Assembly: GCA_019416395.1 (NCBI GenBank)
Contig: DXXH01000021.1
Span: 5,393-32,366, forward strand
Direction: 5' to 3'
DNA from: Clostridiales bacterium
GTDB taxonomy: Bacteria > Bacillota > Clostridia > Oscillospirales > Acutalibacteraceae
Length of the DNA: 26,974 nucleotides
Shown here: in pieces, positions 8,080-15,351 of the stretch
Position numbering within the stretch: the first letter of the stretch is position 1
Layout of the letters: the number at the start of each line of letters is the position of its first letter
The notes under the pieces: model-generated
The model's database searches: none
What the model saw: the letters and a program-made list of their open reading frames with translations, nothing else
Told to the model about the DNA's origin: nothing
Program-made: the position numbers and the translations under genes

Positions 8080-9402
8080 TCAGAGCTTCCGCTCCATGAC
8101 GAAATTTTCCAATTCCACGCCCCGGCGGGAGACCCGCTGGGCCTGTAACACTTCATACCCCCGGTTCTGGAAAAACGGCCGGGCTGTGCGGGAAGCGTGG
8201 ACGGTCACCTTGTCCGCCCCCAGTCCCCGGGCATAGCCCTCCAGGGCCTCTGCGATGGCTGAAGCCACCTCCTGTACCTGGCAATCCTTGTGGACGTACA
8301 ACCGGTCCAAGTAGCCCGTGCTGTCCATATCCCCAAAGCCCAAAAGCTTGCCCTGTTTCTCCGCCACCAGGGTGTAATGGTCGGAAAGGCTTGCTCCCCA
8401 GGCTGCCCGGTCCACGCTCTCCGGGGAAGGAACCCAGGCGGCGGTTTCCTCTTCCGTATAATCCCGCCGGTTTACCGTCTGCACCGTATGGTAAAACAGC
8501 TGGATCAGTTCTTCCAAATCCCTCTGCCTATACAGCCGCAGGCGAAATGCCCCGGCGCGCTCCCCCAAAGCCAGGGAAGGTCCGGTATCCGCCAACAGCC
8601 ATTTGGCCACCCCGTCTTCCTGGTTGGAAGGAATCACCTGGTCCGCTGCTTGCTTCAAAGGAAGGACGGCGTTCTCCACGGCGCACCGCTCTTGCGCCGC
8701 CTCAAACAGAGGCAAATCGTTGAGGCCGTCCCCAAAAGCCACCATGCGGGTACAGCCCAGGCGCTCCCGGAGCAGCTGGGCTGCGTGGGCTTTCGTGGCC
8801 CCACAAGCCATGATCTCCAGCCAGTACTCCCCCGGCCGGTACAGCTCCTCTTGAAACAGCGCCCGGATTTCACGGTCTTTCTCCAGCTCCTTCCAGGCAG
8901 GCTCCAGCTCTTCCCGGTCTCCAATGCAGGTAAAGTAAAAGATCTCTCCCACATACAGCTGGCTGTCGTCTTCCGCCCGCCGGAACCGGGGATCCCCCTG
9001 GCGTTTGGAAAGGTAATAGGACACCCCCGGCGTTTCCCGGTCCGGCCGCCACAACACCTGCTCTTCTTCCCCCACCAGGGTATACACCAAGGGGGAAAGG
9101 CCAAACCGCTGGAACACTTCCCGGACCCGTTCCCACTGAGAGGGCCTGAGGCTTTGCTTTAAAAGCAGTTCCCCCGTATCCCCCCGCCGGACAAACGCCC
9201 CGTTGTAGACGATTACCGGCAGGCTTTTCACCAGTCCCTGGGTGACCACTTCCGCCGAGTTCCGGGAACGGGCGGTGGCATAGGTAAAGTTCACTCCCCG
9301 CTCCACCAGATAGTTGATGACCCGGGCGGTAAAATCCGACACCCGTTCCTGAGGGTTCAGCAAGGTGCCGTCCAAATCCGACAGATACAAGGTCTTATCC
9401 AA
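8080..9402 (-). CDS. HAD-family (Cof-type) phosphatase fused to a GNAT domain
   Basis: This 440-residue protein joins two enzymes. Residues 1-about 275 form a Cof-type HAD phosphatase: motif I DLDGT (10-13 region, nucleophile Asp9), motif III Lys204 (GATKAHAAQLL) and motif IV GDGLND (224-229) are all present. Such enzymes dephosphorylate sugar or nucleotide phosphates in the cytoplasm. Residues about 284-440 match YafP-like GNAT acetyltransferases (DLEELIQLFYHTVQTVNRRD, GFGDMDSTGYLDRLYVHKD, VTVHASRTARPFFQNRGY). The acetyl-CoA loop reads CQVQEVAS (374-381) where the family has QGxGIA, so both glycines are lost. The start is TTG at 9402, because MDKTLYLSDLDGTLL is the family's normal beginning; GGAGG lies 12 nt upstream and the start overlaps the preceding mini-gene by 8 bp. 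The operon continues to the signal-peptidase-like gene. Confidence 0.87.
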   Translation of the reverse strand: MDKTLYLSDLDGTLLNPQERVSDFTARVINYLVERGVNFTYATARSRNSAEVVTQGLVKSLPVIVYNGAFVRRGDTGELLLKQSLRPSQWERVREVFQRFGLSPLVYTLVGEEEQVLWRPDRETPGVSYYLSKRQGDPRFRRAEDDSQLYVGEIFYFTCIGDREELEPAWKELEKDREIRALFQEELYRPGEYWLEIMACGATKAHAAQLLRERLGCTRMVAFGDGLNDLPLFEAAQERCAVENAVLPLKQAADQVIPSNQEDGVAKWLLADTGPSLALGERAGAFRLRLYRQRDLEELIQLFYHTVQTVNRRDYTEEETAAWVPSPESVDRAAWGASLSDHYTLVAEKQGKLLGFGDMDSTGYLDRLYVHKDCQVQEVASAIAEALEGYARGLGADKVTVHASRTARPFFQNRGYEVLQAQRVSRRGVELENFVMERKL

Positions 9403-9547
9403 AACGCCGGAACACCTCCCAAATTTCTCCGGCGGGGAGCTGCTCTGGCATATGCCCAATCCCATGAGCTGGGTCGGCGTTCTCGTACTGGGGAAGAATC
9501 TCGCGCTCCACGTACCGGCGCAATTCCCCGGGAATGTGTCCTTTCAT
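9395..9547 (-). pseudogene. Truncated remnant of an HD-domain protein (50 codons)
   Basis: A 50-codon frame follows AAGGAG, with ATG codons at 9550 and 9547; the second has the better 7-nt spacing. Residues 1-32 (MKGHIPGELRRYVEREILPQ and on to DPAHGIGHM) resemble the N-terminus of bacterial HD-domain phosphohydrolases of about 170-200 residues, which read roughly Y-x-E-x-E-I-x-P-x-Y then AHGxDHV. After about residue 33 the resemblance ends and the frame stops, overlapping the TTG start of the HAD-GNAT gene by 8 bp. The Asp expected in the HD pair is Gly31. I read it as an internally deleted gene whose translation may still couple to the downstream gene. A genuine small leader peptide is the alternative. 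The family assignment is from memory of sequence patterns. Confidence 0.5.
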
Positions 9548-9582
9548 CATGTGGCTCCTTTCCGGAAGTATTTTGAATTTTT

Positions 9583-9611
9583 ATTTTATCACATTCCTCA
9601 GAATTGAGCAA
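9583..9611 (-). promoter_or_regulatory. Promoter of the HD remnant/HAD-GNAT operon
   Basis: TTGCTC (9611-9606) and TAAAAT (9588-9583) are 17 nt apart on the minus strand, about 35 nt ahead of the RBS at 9560-9555. It is divergent from the MFS promoter 40 bp to the right. Confidence 0.6.
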
Positions 9612-9649
9612 TGTGCAGAAACTTTTTTGGGCGTTTTTTCAAAAACCTC

Positions 9650-9678
9650 TTGACTCCCTTTTCCCTTCGCTGTAAGGT
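9650..9678 (+). promoter_or_regulatory. Promoter of the MFS transporter gene
   Basis: TTGACT (9650-9655) and TAAGGT (9673-9678) are 17 nt apart on the plus strand. The expected transcript start gives a leader of about 45 nt to the ATG at 9729. Confidence 0.6.
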
Positions 9679-9728
9679 ACTAAGTAAGTTCGCGGGGCGA
9701 ATCGCGCCCTGCTGGGAGGCTGTTTGTT

Positions 9729-10910
9729 ATGAGTTCCATTGTCAAGGGGTACAAAGGCAGTTATTTCGCCTATGTGATGGCCTTTGTCTGGCTGTATTTC
9801 GCCATGGCCGTGTTCAGCTCCGTGCTGTCCGTCTACCTGACCGACATCGGCAAATCCGCCACGGAGATGAGCTTTATCGTCTCCGCTTCCGGGATCTTTT
9901 CCTTTTTCGTAGTCCCTCTGACAGGCTATTTGACGGACCGCACCCAAAATCCCAAGGCCATCAGCTCCATTTTGCTTTTGTCCACCGGTGTCATGGGCCT
10001 GGTTTTCGCTTTGTGCAGGTCCATCTGGGCTTTGTTCCTGCTGGACGGGCTGATCCTTTCCTTTCTCAACTCCGTCATGCCCATCACCGAGCGCATGGCC
10101 GGACGCAGCAAATTCCGCTACGGCTCCCTGCGGGTGTGGGGTACGGCAGGCTATGCCGTAGGCGCTCAGGCCGCCGGCTTCGCCATGGACTACATTTCCC
10201 ATTCCTCGATTTTCGTCATGCTGCTGATTTCGGGGATCCTGTCCTCTATAGGATTCTGGGGCACGGAAAACGCCCCCCTGGCAGAACCCCCGGCTTCTGG
10301 GGATTCCCCTTCCCAAAAGCGGGCGCCCCTGCTCAAGGTGCTGTCCAATCCCAGTTTTTTGCTGTTTTTGCTCATCGCCTGCCTGTTCACCGGCAGCTCC
10401 AACGTAAACATGACCTACGCCCCTATGCTGTTAAACAGCATGGGCGTTCCCACTTCCACCGTGGGGACGGTGCTGTTTTTCAGCACCCTGGTGGAAGCCC
10501 CGGTGATTCTCTTTTCCCACAAATTCATGGACCGTTTTTCCGGAAAAACCCTCATTCTGGCCAGCTTCGCCATTATCATCGTCCAATTCCTGTTTTACGG
10601 CCTGTCCCGGTCCCCGGCAGTGGTGATTCTGGCCATGGTGCTTTTAAAGGCCATCGCTTCCACCCTTTTTGTGATGATCAACCTGAAAATCGTCCGGAAC
10701 CTGCTGGATCCCCGCTTTACCACCACCGGCCTGTCGGTGATCAATTCCGCCACCAACCTGACCGGGATCCTGCTGCAAAACGCCGGGGGCATTCTGGTGG
10801 ACCATTCCACCATTCCCACCTTATACCTGGCCCTCTGCGGACTGACGTTCCTGGGGCTGGTGTTCACCTTGTTTTTAAAGGTGGGAAACCGGGAAAAAGT
10901 GTTCGGATAA
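9729..10910 (+). CDS. MFS transporter (MFS_1-like)
   Basis: This 393-residue protein is a twelve-helix major facilitator superfamily secondary transporter. The loop between helices 2 and 3 carries the MFS signature as GYLTDRTQNPK (about 66-76). The charged central loop lies near 185-205 (ASGDSPSQKRAPL) and splits the two six-helix halves. The N-terminal SYFAYVMAFVWLYFAMAV and the general layout resemble the MFS_1-like/LacY-like group, which includes sugar:H+ symporters and some efflux proteins; the substrate is not predictable. GGGAGG lies 9 nt before the ATG. It starts a plus-strand transcription unit divergent from the HAD-GNAT operon and is followed after 43 bp by a gene of unknown function, so the two probably work on the same compound. 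Confidence 0.9.
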   Translation: MSSIVKGYKGSYFAYVMAFVWLYFAMAVFSSVLSVYLTDIGKSATEMSFIVSASGIFSFFVVPLTGYLTDRTQNPKAISSILLLSTGVMGLVFALCRSIWALFLLDGLILSFLNSVMPITERMAGRSKFRYGSLRVWGTAGYAVGAQAAGFAMDYISHSSIFVMLLISGILSSIGFWGTENAPLAEPPASGDSPSQKRAPLLKVLSNPSFLLFLLIACLFTGSSNVNMTYAPMLLNSMGVPTSTVGTVLFFSTLVEAPVILFSHKFMDRFSGKTLILASFAIIIVQFLFYGLSRSPAVVILAMVLLKAIASTLFVMINLKIVRNLLDPRFTTTGLSVINSATNLTGILLQNAGGILVDHSTIPTLYLALCGLTFLGLVFTLFLKVGNREKVFG

Positions 10911-10953
10911 GCCAGAGTACCCCATGAATTATTTTTAGAAAGGAGCATTACCC

Positions 10954-11802
10954 ATGAAAGAATTTCCCCGCACCACCGTGGGAGGGGTGTCCCTCTCCCG
11001 CATGCTCATCGGCACCAACTGGCTGCTGGGCTGGAGCCACACCAGCGCTTCCGCAGACGAGATGATCCGCCGCCGCTACGACAGCGCCCAGGCCTTTAAA
11101 CCTGTGCTGGAAGCCTATCTCCGCCATGGGGTGGACACCCTCATGGCGCCCCTGGGAGCCTCGCCCCAATTGATGGACGCCATCCGGGATACGGAACAGA
11201 AAATGGGCCGGGAGATCATTCTGGTGGACACTCCTACCCTGAATGTGGACGACAACCCCCGGGCCCGGCAGGAAGCGGAAGCCATGGTGAAGGAATCCGC
11301 CAAGCGGGGCGCCAAATTCTGCCTGCTGCACCACTCCTGCGCCGAACAGCTGGTGAACAAGAACAAGGGGGAAATCTGCCGCCTGGACGATTACACCAAA
11401 ATGATCCGGGACGCGGGCATGATCCCCGGGCTTTCGGCCCACATGCCGGAGCTGGTGGTTTATTCGGACCAAAACGGCTACGATGTGGAAACCTATATCC
11501 AGATTTTCAACTGCATGGGCTTTTTGATGCAGGTGGAAATCGAGACGGTGGCTTCCATAATCCAAAACGCCAAACGCCCGGTGATGACCATCAAATCCAT
11601 GGCGGCAGGCCGGTGTTCCCCCTATGTGGGCCTGACCTTCTCCTGGAACGCGATCCGCCCCTGCGACATGGTCACCCTGGGGGCTTTTTCCGCCCAGGAA
11701 GTGGAAGAGGACGTGGAGATTTCCCTGGCAGCCATTGAGCACCGGTTCCCCGACCTGGAAAAGCGGGGCAGTCCCAACCAGAATCAGGCAGCCTTCGGTT
11801 GA
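10954..11802 (+). CDS. Conserved protein of unknown function, aldo/keto-reductase-like barrel possible
   Basis: This 282-residue soluble protein has no signal peptide or membrane segment. Alternating strands and helices suggest a TIM barrel: RTTVGGVSLSRMLIGTNWLL at the start recalls the first strand of aldo/keto reductases, FCLLHHSCAEQLV (122-134) and GLSAHMPELVVY (159-170) carry candidate active-site histidines, and VMTIKSMAAGRCSP (210-223) with TLGAFSAQEVEEDVEIS (241-257) recalls the end of the aldo/keto reductase barrel. I cannot identify the classical Asp-Tyr-Lys-His set with confidence, so enzyme activity is not claimed. AAGGAG lies 8 nt before the ATG. It is downstream of the MFS gene and ends at a strong terminator, so they form a two-gene unit. 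Confidence 0.8.
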   Translation: MKEFPRTTVGGVSLSRMLIGTNWLLGWSHTSASADEMIRRRYDSAQAFKPVLEAYLRHGVDTLMAPLGASPQLMDAIRDTEQKMGREIILVDTPTLNVDDNPRARQEAEAMVKESAKRGAKFCLLHHSCAEQLVNKNKGEICRLDDYTKMIRDAGMIPGLSAHMPELVVYSDQNGYDVETYIQIFNCMGFLMQVEIETVASIIQNAKRPVMTIKSMAAGRCSPYVGLTFSWNAIRPCDMVTLGAFSAQEVEEDVEISLAAIEHRFPDLEKRGSPNQNQAAFG

Positions 11803-11840
11803 CCCTGCCCCACAGCCTGGAAAGGTCTTTTCCTAAACAG

Positions 11841-11879
11841 AAAAACTCCCGCCCGGATTTCCCCGAGCGGGAGTTTTTT
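11841..11879. terminator. Bidirectional intrinsic terminator
   Basis: ACTCCCGC (11845-11852) pairs with GCGGGAGT (11867-11874). Runs of A on the left and T on the right give U-tracts in both directions. It lies between convergent genes ending at 11802 (plus) and 11929 (minus) and can serve both. Confidence 0.9.
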
Positions 11880-11928
11880 GATTCAGATTGGTTCGCCGCT
11901 ACGAAAGGCCCTTGCTTCCAATTCTGCC

Positions 11929-13077
11929 TTACAGCAGGGACTTGTACAGCTGGGCGATTTCTTCCACGCTGGTGTCCCGGGGGTTGCCGGGACGGCAGGC
12001 GTCGTCATAAGCGGACTGGGCCAGGAAGGGGATATCCTCGGGCTTGACGATCTCCTTCAAATCGGCGGGGATTCCCACGTCCTGGGAAAGCTGCCGCACC
12101 GCCTCAATGGCGGCCTTCCGGTACTCTTCCTGGGACATATCGTCCACGCCCTTTACGCCCATGGCCCGGGCGATCTCCCGGTACTTCTCCCCGGTAGCGG
12201 GAGCGTTGTACTCCATCACTGTGGGAAGGATAATGGCGTTGGCCACGCCGTGGGGAGTATCGTACAAAGCGCCCAGGGGGTGAGCCATGGAATGGACAAT
12301 GCCCAATCCCACGTTGGAGAAGCCCATGCCTGCCACATACTGGCCCAGGGCCATGCCCTCACGGCCTTCGGGGGTATTCTCCACAGCGCCCCGCAAAGAC
12401 CGGGAAATGATCTCGATGGCCTTCAGGTGGAACATGTCGGACAGCTCCCAGGCTGCCTTGGTGATGTAGCCCTCAATGGCGTGGGTCAAAGCGTCCATGC
12501 CGGTAGCGGCGGTCAGGCCCTTGGGCATGGAAGCCATCATATCCGGGTCCACAATGGCCACCACGGGAATATCGTGGGGATCCACGCAAACCATTTTCCG
12601 GTTCTTCTCCGCGTCGGTGATCACGTAGTTGATGGTCACCTCAGCAGCGGTGCCGGCGGTGGTGGGAACGGCGATAATGGGCTTGGCAGGGTGCTTGGTA
12701 TCAGCTACCCCTTCCAGGCTGCGCACATCGGCAAATTCCGGGTTGGCGGCGATAATACCGATGGCCTTGGCAGTATCCATGGAAGAACCGCCCCCAATGG
12801 CGATCAGGTAATCCGCTCCGGACTTCTCAAAAGCGGCCACGCCCGTCTGCACATTCTCAATAGTGGGGTTGGGCTTGATGTTGGAGTAGATCTCATACGC
12901 CAATCCTGCCCCTTCCAGCACGTCGGTCACCTTCTTGGTCACCCCGAATTTCAGCAGGTCCGGGTCCGAGCAGATAAAGGCTTTCTGAAAGCCTCTTCCT
13001 TTGGCTTCGTTGGCGATCTCCTGGATCGCCCCTTTGCCGTGATAGGATCTTTCATTCAAAACAAAACGGTTGGCCAT
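11929..13077 (-). CDS. fucO: Lactaldehyde reductase (propanediol oxidoreductase)
   Basis: This 382-residue iron-dependent group III alcohol dehydrogenase is very close to E. coli FucO, which reduces L-lactaldehyde to L-1,2-propanediol with NADH during anaerobic fucose or rhamnose use. Shared stretches include MANR at the start, SGADYLIAIGGGS, NPEFADVRSLEG, TTAGTAAEVTINYVITD and ALGQYVAGMGFSNVGLG. The nucleotide loop is GGGSSMD (95-101). Iron ligands are Asp195, His199, His262 and His276, each one residue below the E. coli numbering 196/200/263/277. The start at 13077 is set by homology and AAAGGAAG about 9 nt upstream. It has its own promoter and a terminator shared with the converging plus-strand unit. 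The rest of a fucose pathway (kinase, aldolase) is not in the window. Confidence 0.96.
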   Translation of the reverse strand: MANRFVLNERSYHGKGAIQEIANEAKGRGFQKAFICSDPDLLKFGVTKKVTDVLEGAGLAYEIYSNIKPNPTIENVQTGVAAFEKSGADYLIAIGGGSSMDTAKAIGIIAANPEFADVRSLEGVADTKHPAKPIIAVPTTAGTAAEVTINYVITDAEKNRKMVCVDPHDIPVVAIVDPDMMASMPKGLTAATGMDALTHAIEGYITKAAWELSDMFHLKAIEIISRSLRGAVENTPEGREGMALGQYVAGMGFSNVGLGIVHSMAHPLGALYDTPHGVANAIILPTVMEYNAPATGEKYREIARAMGVKGVDDMSQEEYRKAAIEAVRQLSQDVGIPADLKEIVKPEDIPFLAQSAYDDACRPGNPRDTSVEEIAQLYKSLL

Positions 13078-13127
13078 ACTACAAGACTTCCTTTCTTGAC
13101 AACACTTTCCAAACTTAACCCGCTGTG

Positions 13128-13147
13128 GGACACGATCCCGTATCCCG
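13128..13147 (-). repeat. Imperfect inverted repeat in the fucO leader
   Basis: GGGACACG and CGTATCCC, 4 nt apart, form an 8-bp arm with one mismatch. It lies just downstream of the expected fucO transcript start, where an operator could sit. No regulator is identified. Confidence 0.3.
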
Positions 13148-13159
13148 CATTCTGTTAAA

Positions 13160-13188
13160 ATTGTAGCAAGGGCCTGGATAAAAAACAA
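13160..13188 (-). promoter_or_regulatory. fucO promoter with extended -10
   Basis: TTGTTT (13188-13183) and TACAAT (13165-13160) are 17 nt apart on the minus strand, and TGC before TACAAT makes an extended -10. The -35 box lies within the T-run of the pyk terminator. The leader to the ATG at 13077 is about 75 nt. Confidence 0.65.
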
Positions 13189-13212
13189 GTGACACTTGCA
13201 AGCAAGTGTCAC
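13180..13212 (-). terminator. Intrinsic terminator of pyk
   Basis: An 11-bp perfect inverted repeat (GTGACACTTGC at 13189-13199, GCAAGTGTCAC at 13202-13212) is followed on the minus strand by TTGTTTTTT. It lies about 50 nt past the pyk stop codon. The 2-nt spacer means the real loop opens the inner pairs. The same 24-bp palindrome could double as an operator for fucO. Confidence 0.8.
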
Positions 13213-13264
13213 CAATTTGGGAAAGATTCTATAACTCTGCAAAGCCCTTTGGAGTTCAGCCCGC

Positions 13265-15010
13265 TCAGCAGGCGCTGACCCGGCCGGTTTTGGCGTCCAG
13301 GCAGACCACCGCTCCGCTCTTGAGCATATCCGTGGCGTGCTCCGCCCCGGTAATCACCGGCTTATCCATGGCCAATCCCACAATGGCGGCATGGGTATTG
13401 GACCCGCTCTCCTCGGTGATGATCCCGGAACAGCGCCGGAGATACTCCACAATGGAGTTATCCGTTTCCGGCACCACCAGAATGTCCCCGTCCCGGAACC
13501 GTTTGGGGATATCCGTCAGCCGTTTGCACACGCACAGCCGGGCGGACACGCTTCTCTCCGTGATCCCCTCTCCTGTGAGCAGCACATGGCCCACCACATG
13601 GACCTTCATCATATTGGTAGTGCCGGAGATCCCCAAGGGCACACCGGCGGTAATCACCACCAAATCGCCGCTTTTCACCAGGCCCGTTTCCTCGGCGGCA
13701 TCCACCGCCCGCTCGAACAAGGCGTCCGTATCTTCCACCTCGTCGATGAGCATGGGGATCACGCCCCAGGACAAATTCAGCTGCCGCCACACATGGGGCT
13801 GGGTCGTGCAGCCCACAATGGGGTACAGGGGCCGGAACTTGGAAAGCTGCCGGGCCGTCACACCGGATTTTGTCACGGTGATGATGGCTCTGGCTCCCAG
13901 GTCATGGGCAGTGGTACAGGTGGCGTGGGAAATGGCGTTGGTCACGTCAAAGGCCACGTCGCTGTTATCCCGGGCATTGAACCGCTTGATATAGTTGATG
14001 CTTTGTTCCGCCTTCTCGGCAATGCGCACCATAGTTTCCAAAGCTTCCACCGGATACTTGCCCGCGGCGGTCTCCCCGGAAAGCATAATGCAGCTGGTGC
14101 CGTCGTAAATGGCGTTGGCCACGTCGGTGGCCTCAGCACGGGTAGGCCGGGGATTTTTGATCATGGAATCCAGCATCTGGGTTGCGGTGACCACCTGCTT
14201 GCCCGCCAGGTAGGATTTCTGGATCAGCTCTTTTTGCAGCACGGGCACATCCTCAAAGGGGATCTCCACGCCCATGTCTCCCCGGGCCACCATGATGCCG
14301 TCTACCACCCGGAGAATCTCGTCAATATTGTCCACGCCTTCCATGTTCTCGATCTTGGCGATGATATTCATGGTGTGGCAGTTGTATTCCTTCAAGATCT
14401 GGCGAATGGCCAGGATATCCTCGGCGGAACGGGTGAAGGAAGCGGCGATGTAATCAAACCCGTTTTCAATGCCAAAAATGATGTCGGACCGGTCCTGCTC
14501 GCTGATAAAGGGCATGCTGAGCTTGGTCCCGGGCACATTGATGCCCTTATGGTTGGAAACCCTGCCCCCATTGAGCACCGTGCACACGATATCCGTATCG
14601 GACACATGCTCCGCCCGCATTTCCACCAGGCCGTCGTCGATGAGCACCCGGGCGCCGGCCTTCAGGTCCTTGGGCAGGTCCTGGTAGGTGATGGACACCA
14701 CCTTGTCGTCCCCTTCCACATCCCGGGTGGTCAGGGTAAAGGTGTCCCCGGCCTGCAATTCGATGGGGCCGTTTTTAAAGGTCTTTACCCGGATTTCCGG
14801 GCCTTTTGTATCCAGAATCGTGGCAATGGGCAGGCCCAATTCTTCCCGCAGGCGGGTGACGGCCTGTAGCTTTTTGGCGGCGTCCTCATGGGTACAATGG
14901 GAAAAGTTGAACCGGGCGCCGTTCATGCCGCCCAGCATCAACCGGCGAAGAACTCCTTCGTCTTCTGTGGCAGGTCCCAATGTGCAGATGATTTTCGTCT
15001 TTCTCAGCAT
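13265..15010 (-). CDS. pyk: Pyruvate kinase with C-terminal PEP-utiliser domain
   Basis: This 581-residue enzyme converts phosphoenolpyruvate and ADP to pyruvate and ATP, the last step of glycolysis. It starts MLRKTKIICTLGPAT. The B domain lies near 70-170. The active-site signature MNIIAKIENMEGV (214-226) contains Lys219 and Glu221, and ARGDMGVEI (242-250) contains Asp245. MLSGETAAGKYPVEAL (309-324) is the usual substrate-loop region. After the allosteric C domain comes the extra PEP-utiliser-like domain of Firmicutes (GDILVVPETDNS to the end, about 495-581, with SNTHAAIVGLA), which explains the length relative to the 470-residue E. coli enzyme. The ATG at 15010 is preceded by AAAGGA. Its leader is about 250 nt long and carries repeats. 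Confidence 0.97.
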   Translation of the reverse strand: MLRKTKIICTLGPATEDEGVLRRLMLGGMNGARFNFSHCTHEDAAKKLQAVTRLREELGLPIATILDTKGPEIRVKTFKNGPIELQAGDTFTLTTRDVEGDDKVVSITYQDLPKDLKAGARVLIDDGLVEMRAEHVSDTDIVCTVLNGGRVSNHKGINVPGTKLSMPFISEQDRSDIIFGIENGFDYIAASFTRSAEDILAIRQILKEYNCHTMNIIAKIENMEGVDNIDEILRVVDGIMVARGDMGVEIPFEDVPVLQKELIQKSYLAGKQVVTATQMLDSMIKNPRPTRAEATDVANAIYDGTSCIMLSGETAAGKYPVEALETMVRIAEKAEQSINYIKRFNARDNSDVAFDVTNAISHATCTTAHDLGARAIITVTKSGVTARQLSKFRPLYPIVGCTTQPHVWRQLNLSWGVIPMLIDEVEDTDALFERAVDAAEETGLVKSGDLVVITAGVPLGISGTTNMMKVHVVGHVLLTGEGITERSVSARLCVCKRLTDIPKRFRDGDILVVPETDNSIVEYLRRCSGIITEESGSNTHAAIVGLAMDKPVITGAEHATDMLKSGAVVCLDAKTGRVSAC

Positions 15011-15039
15011 GTTTCACCATTCCTTTCAGACTGCGCCCA

Positions 15040-15096
15040 GGCTGAGCCTGGATCCATGTCGCGCAGGCGGCTTATAGGCCGCCGGATTTCTTCTGG
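15040..15096. repeat. Repeat element, copy 1, in the pyk leader
   Basis: A 57-bp unit running from GGCTGAGCCTGG to TTCTTCTGG. It contains two small inverted repeats: CCAGGCT-G-AGCCTGG (15038-15052) and GGCGGC-TTATAG-GCCGCC (15067-15084 region). It recurs 112 bp to the right with few changes. Confidence 0.85.
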
Positions 15097-15151
15097 GTTT
15101 ACCAGCGTGGCCCGCGTTTTCACCACTGCCAGCGTTCACGCTTTCCGGACT

Positions 15152-15209
15152 GGCTGAGCCTGGTTTCATGTCGCGCAGGCGGCTTATAGGCCGCTGGGAT
15201 TTCTTCTGG
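15152..15209. repeat. Repeat element, copy 2, in the pyk leader
   Basis: A 58-bp near copy of the unit at 15040-15096, differing at about five positions. A partial third copy follows directly (TTTCACGTCCCGCAGGCGG, about 15210-15228). The elements fill most of the 15011-15266 leader, which contains no supported gene. Confidence 0.85.
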
Positions 15210-15266
15210 TTTCACGTCCCGCAGGCGGTAAGCGCTCTGCCGTTTCCCAGGGAACGTGACGGCTTT

Positions 15267-15295
15267 ATTATAGCATGGTTCCAGGATCAAGTCAC
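15267..15295 (-). promoter_or_regulatory. pyk promoter with extended -10
   Basis: GTGACT (15295-15290) and a consensus TATAAT (15272-15267) are 17 nt apart on the minus strand. TGC before TATAAT gives an extended -10. The transcript would start near 15260, leaving a long leader. Confidence 0.75.
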
Positions 15296-15351
15296 TCTTT
15301 TTTCGCCAGCTTCATAAAGATTTAACCTTTTCACGCCCCAGGCGTCTCCGG

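Noticed and set aside
11878..14869. Long plus-strand frames opposite fucO and pyk
   Set aside because: They mirror two well-recognised enzymes and show no family pattern or ribosome binding site.
15026..15169. 47-codon minus-strand ORF across the pyk leader repeats
   Set aside because: No ribosome binding site and its content is explained by the repeat unit; reported only as part of the repeat finding.
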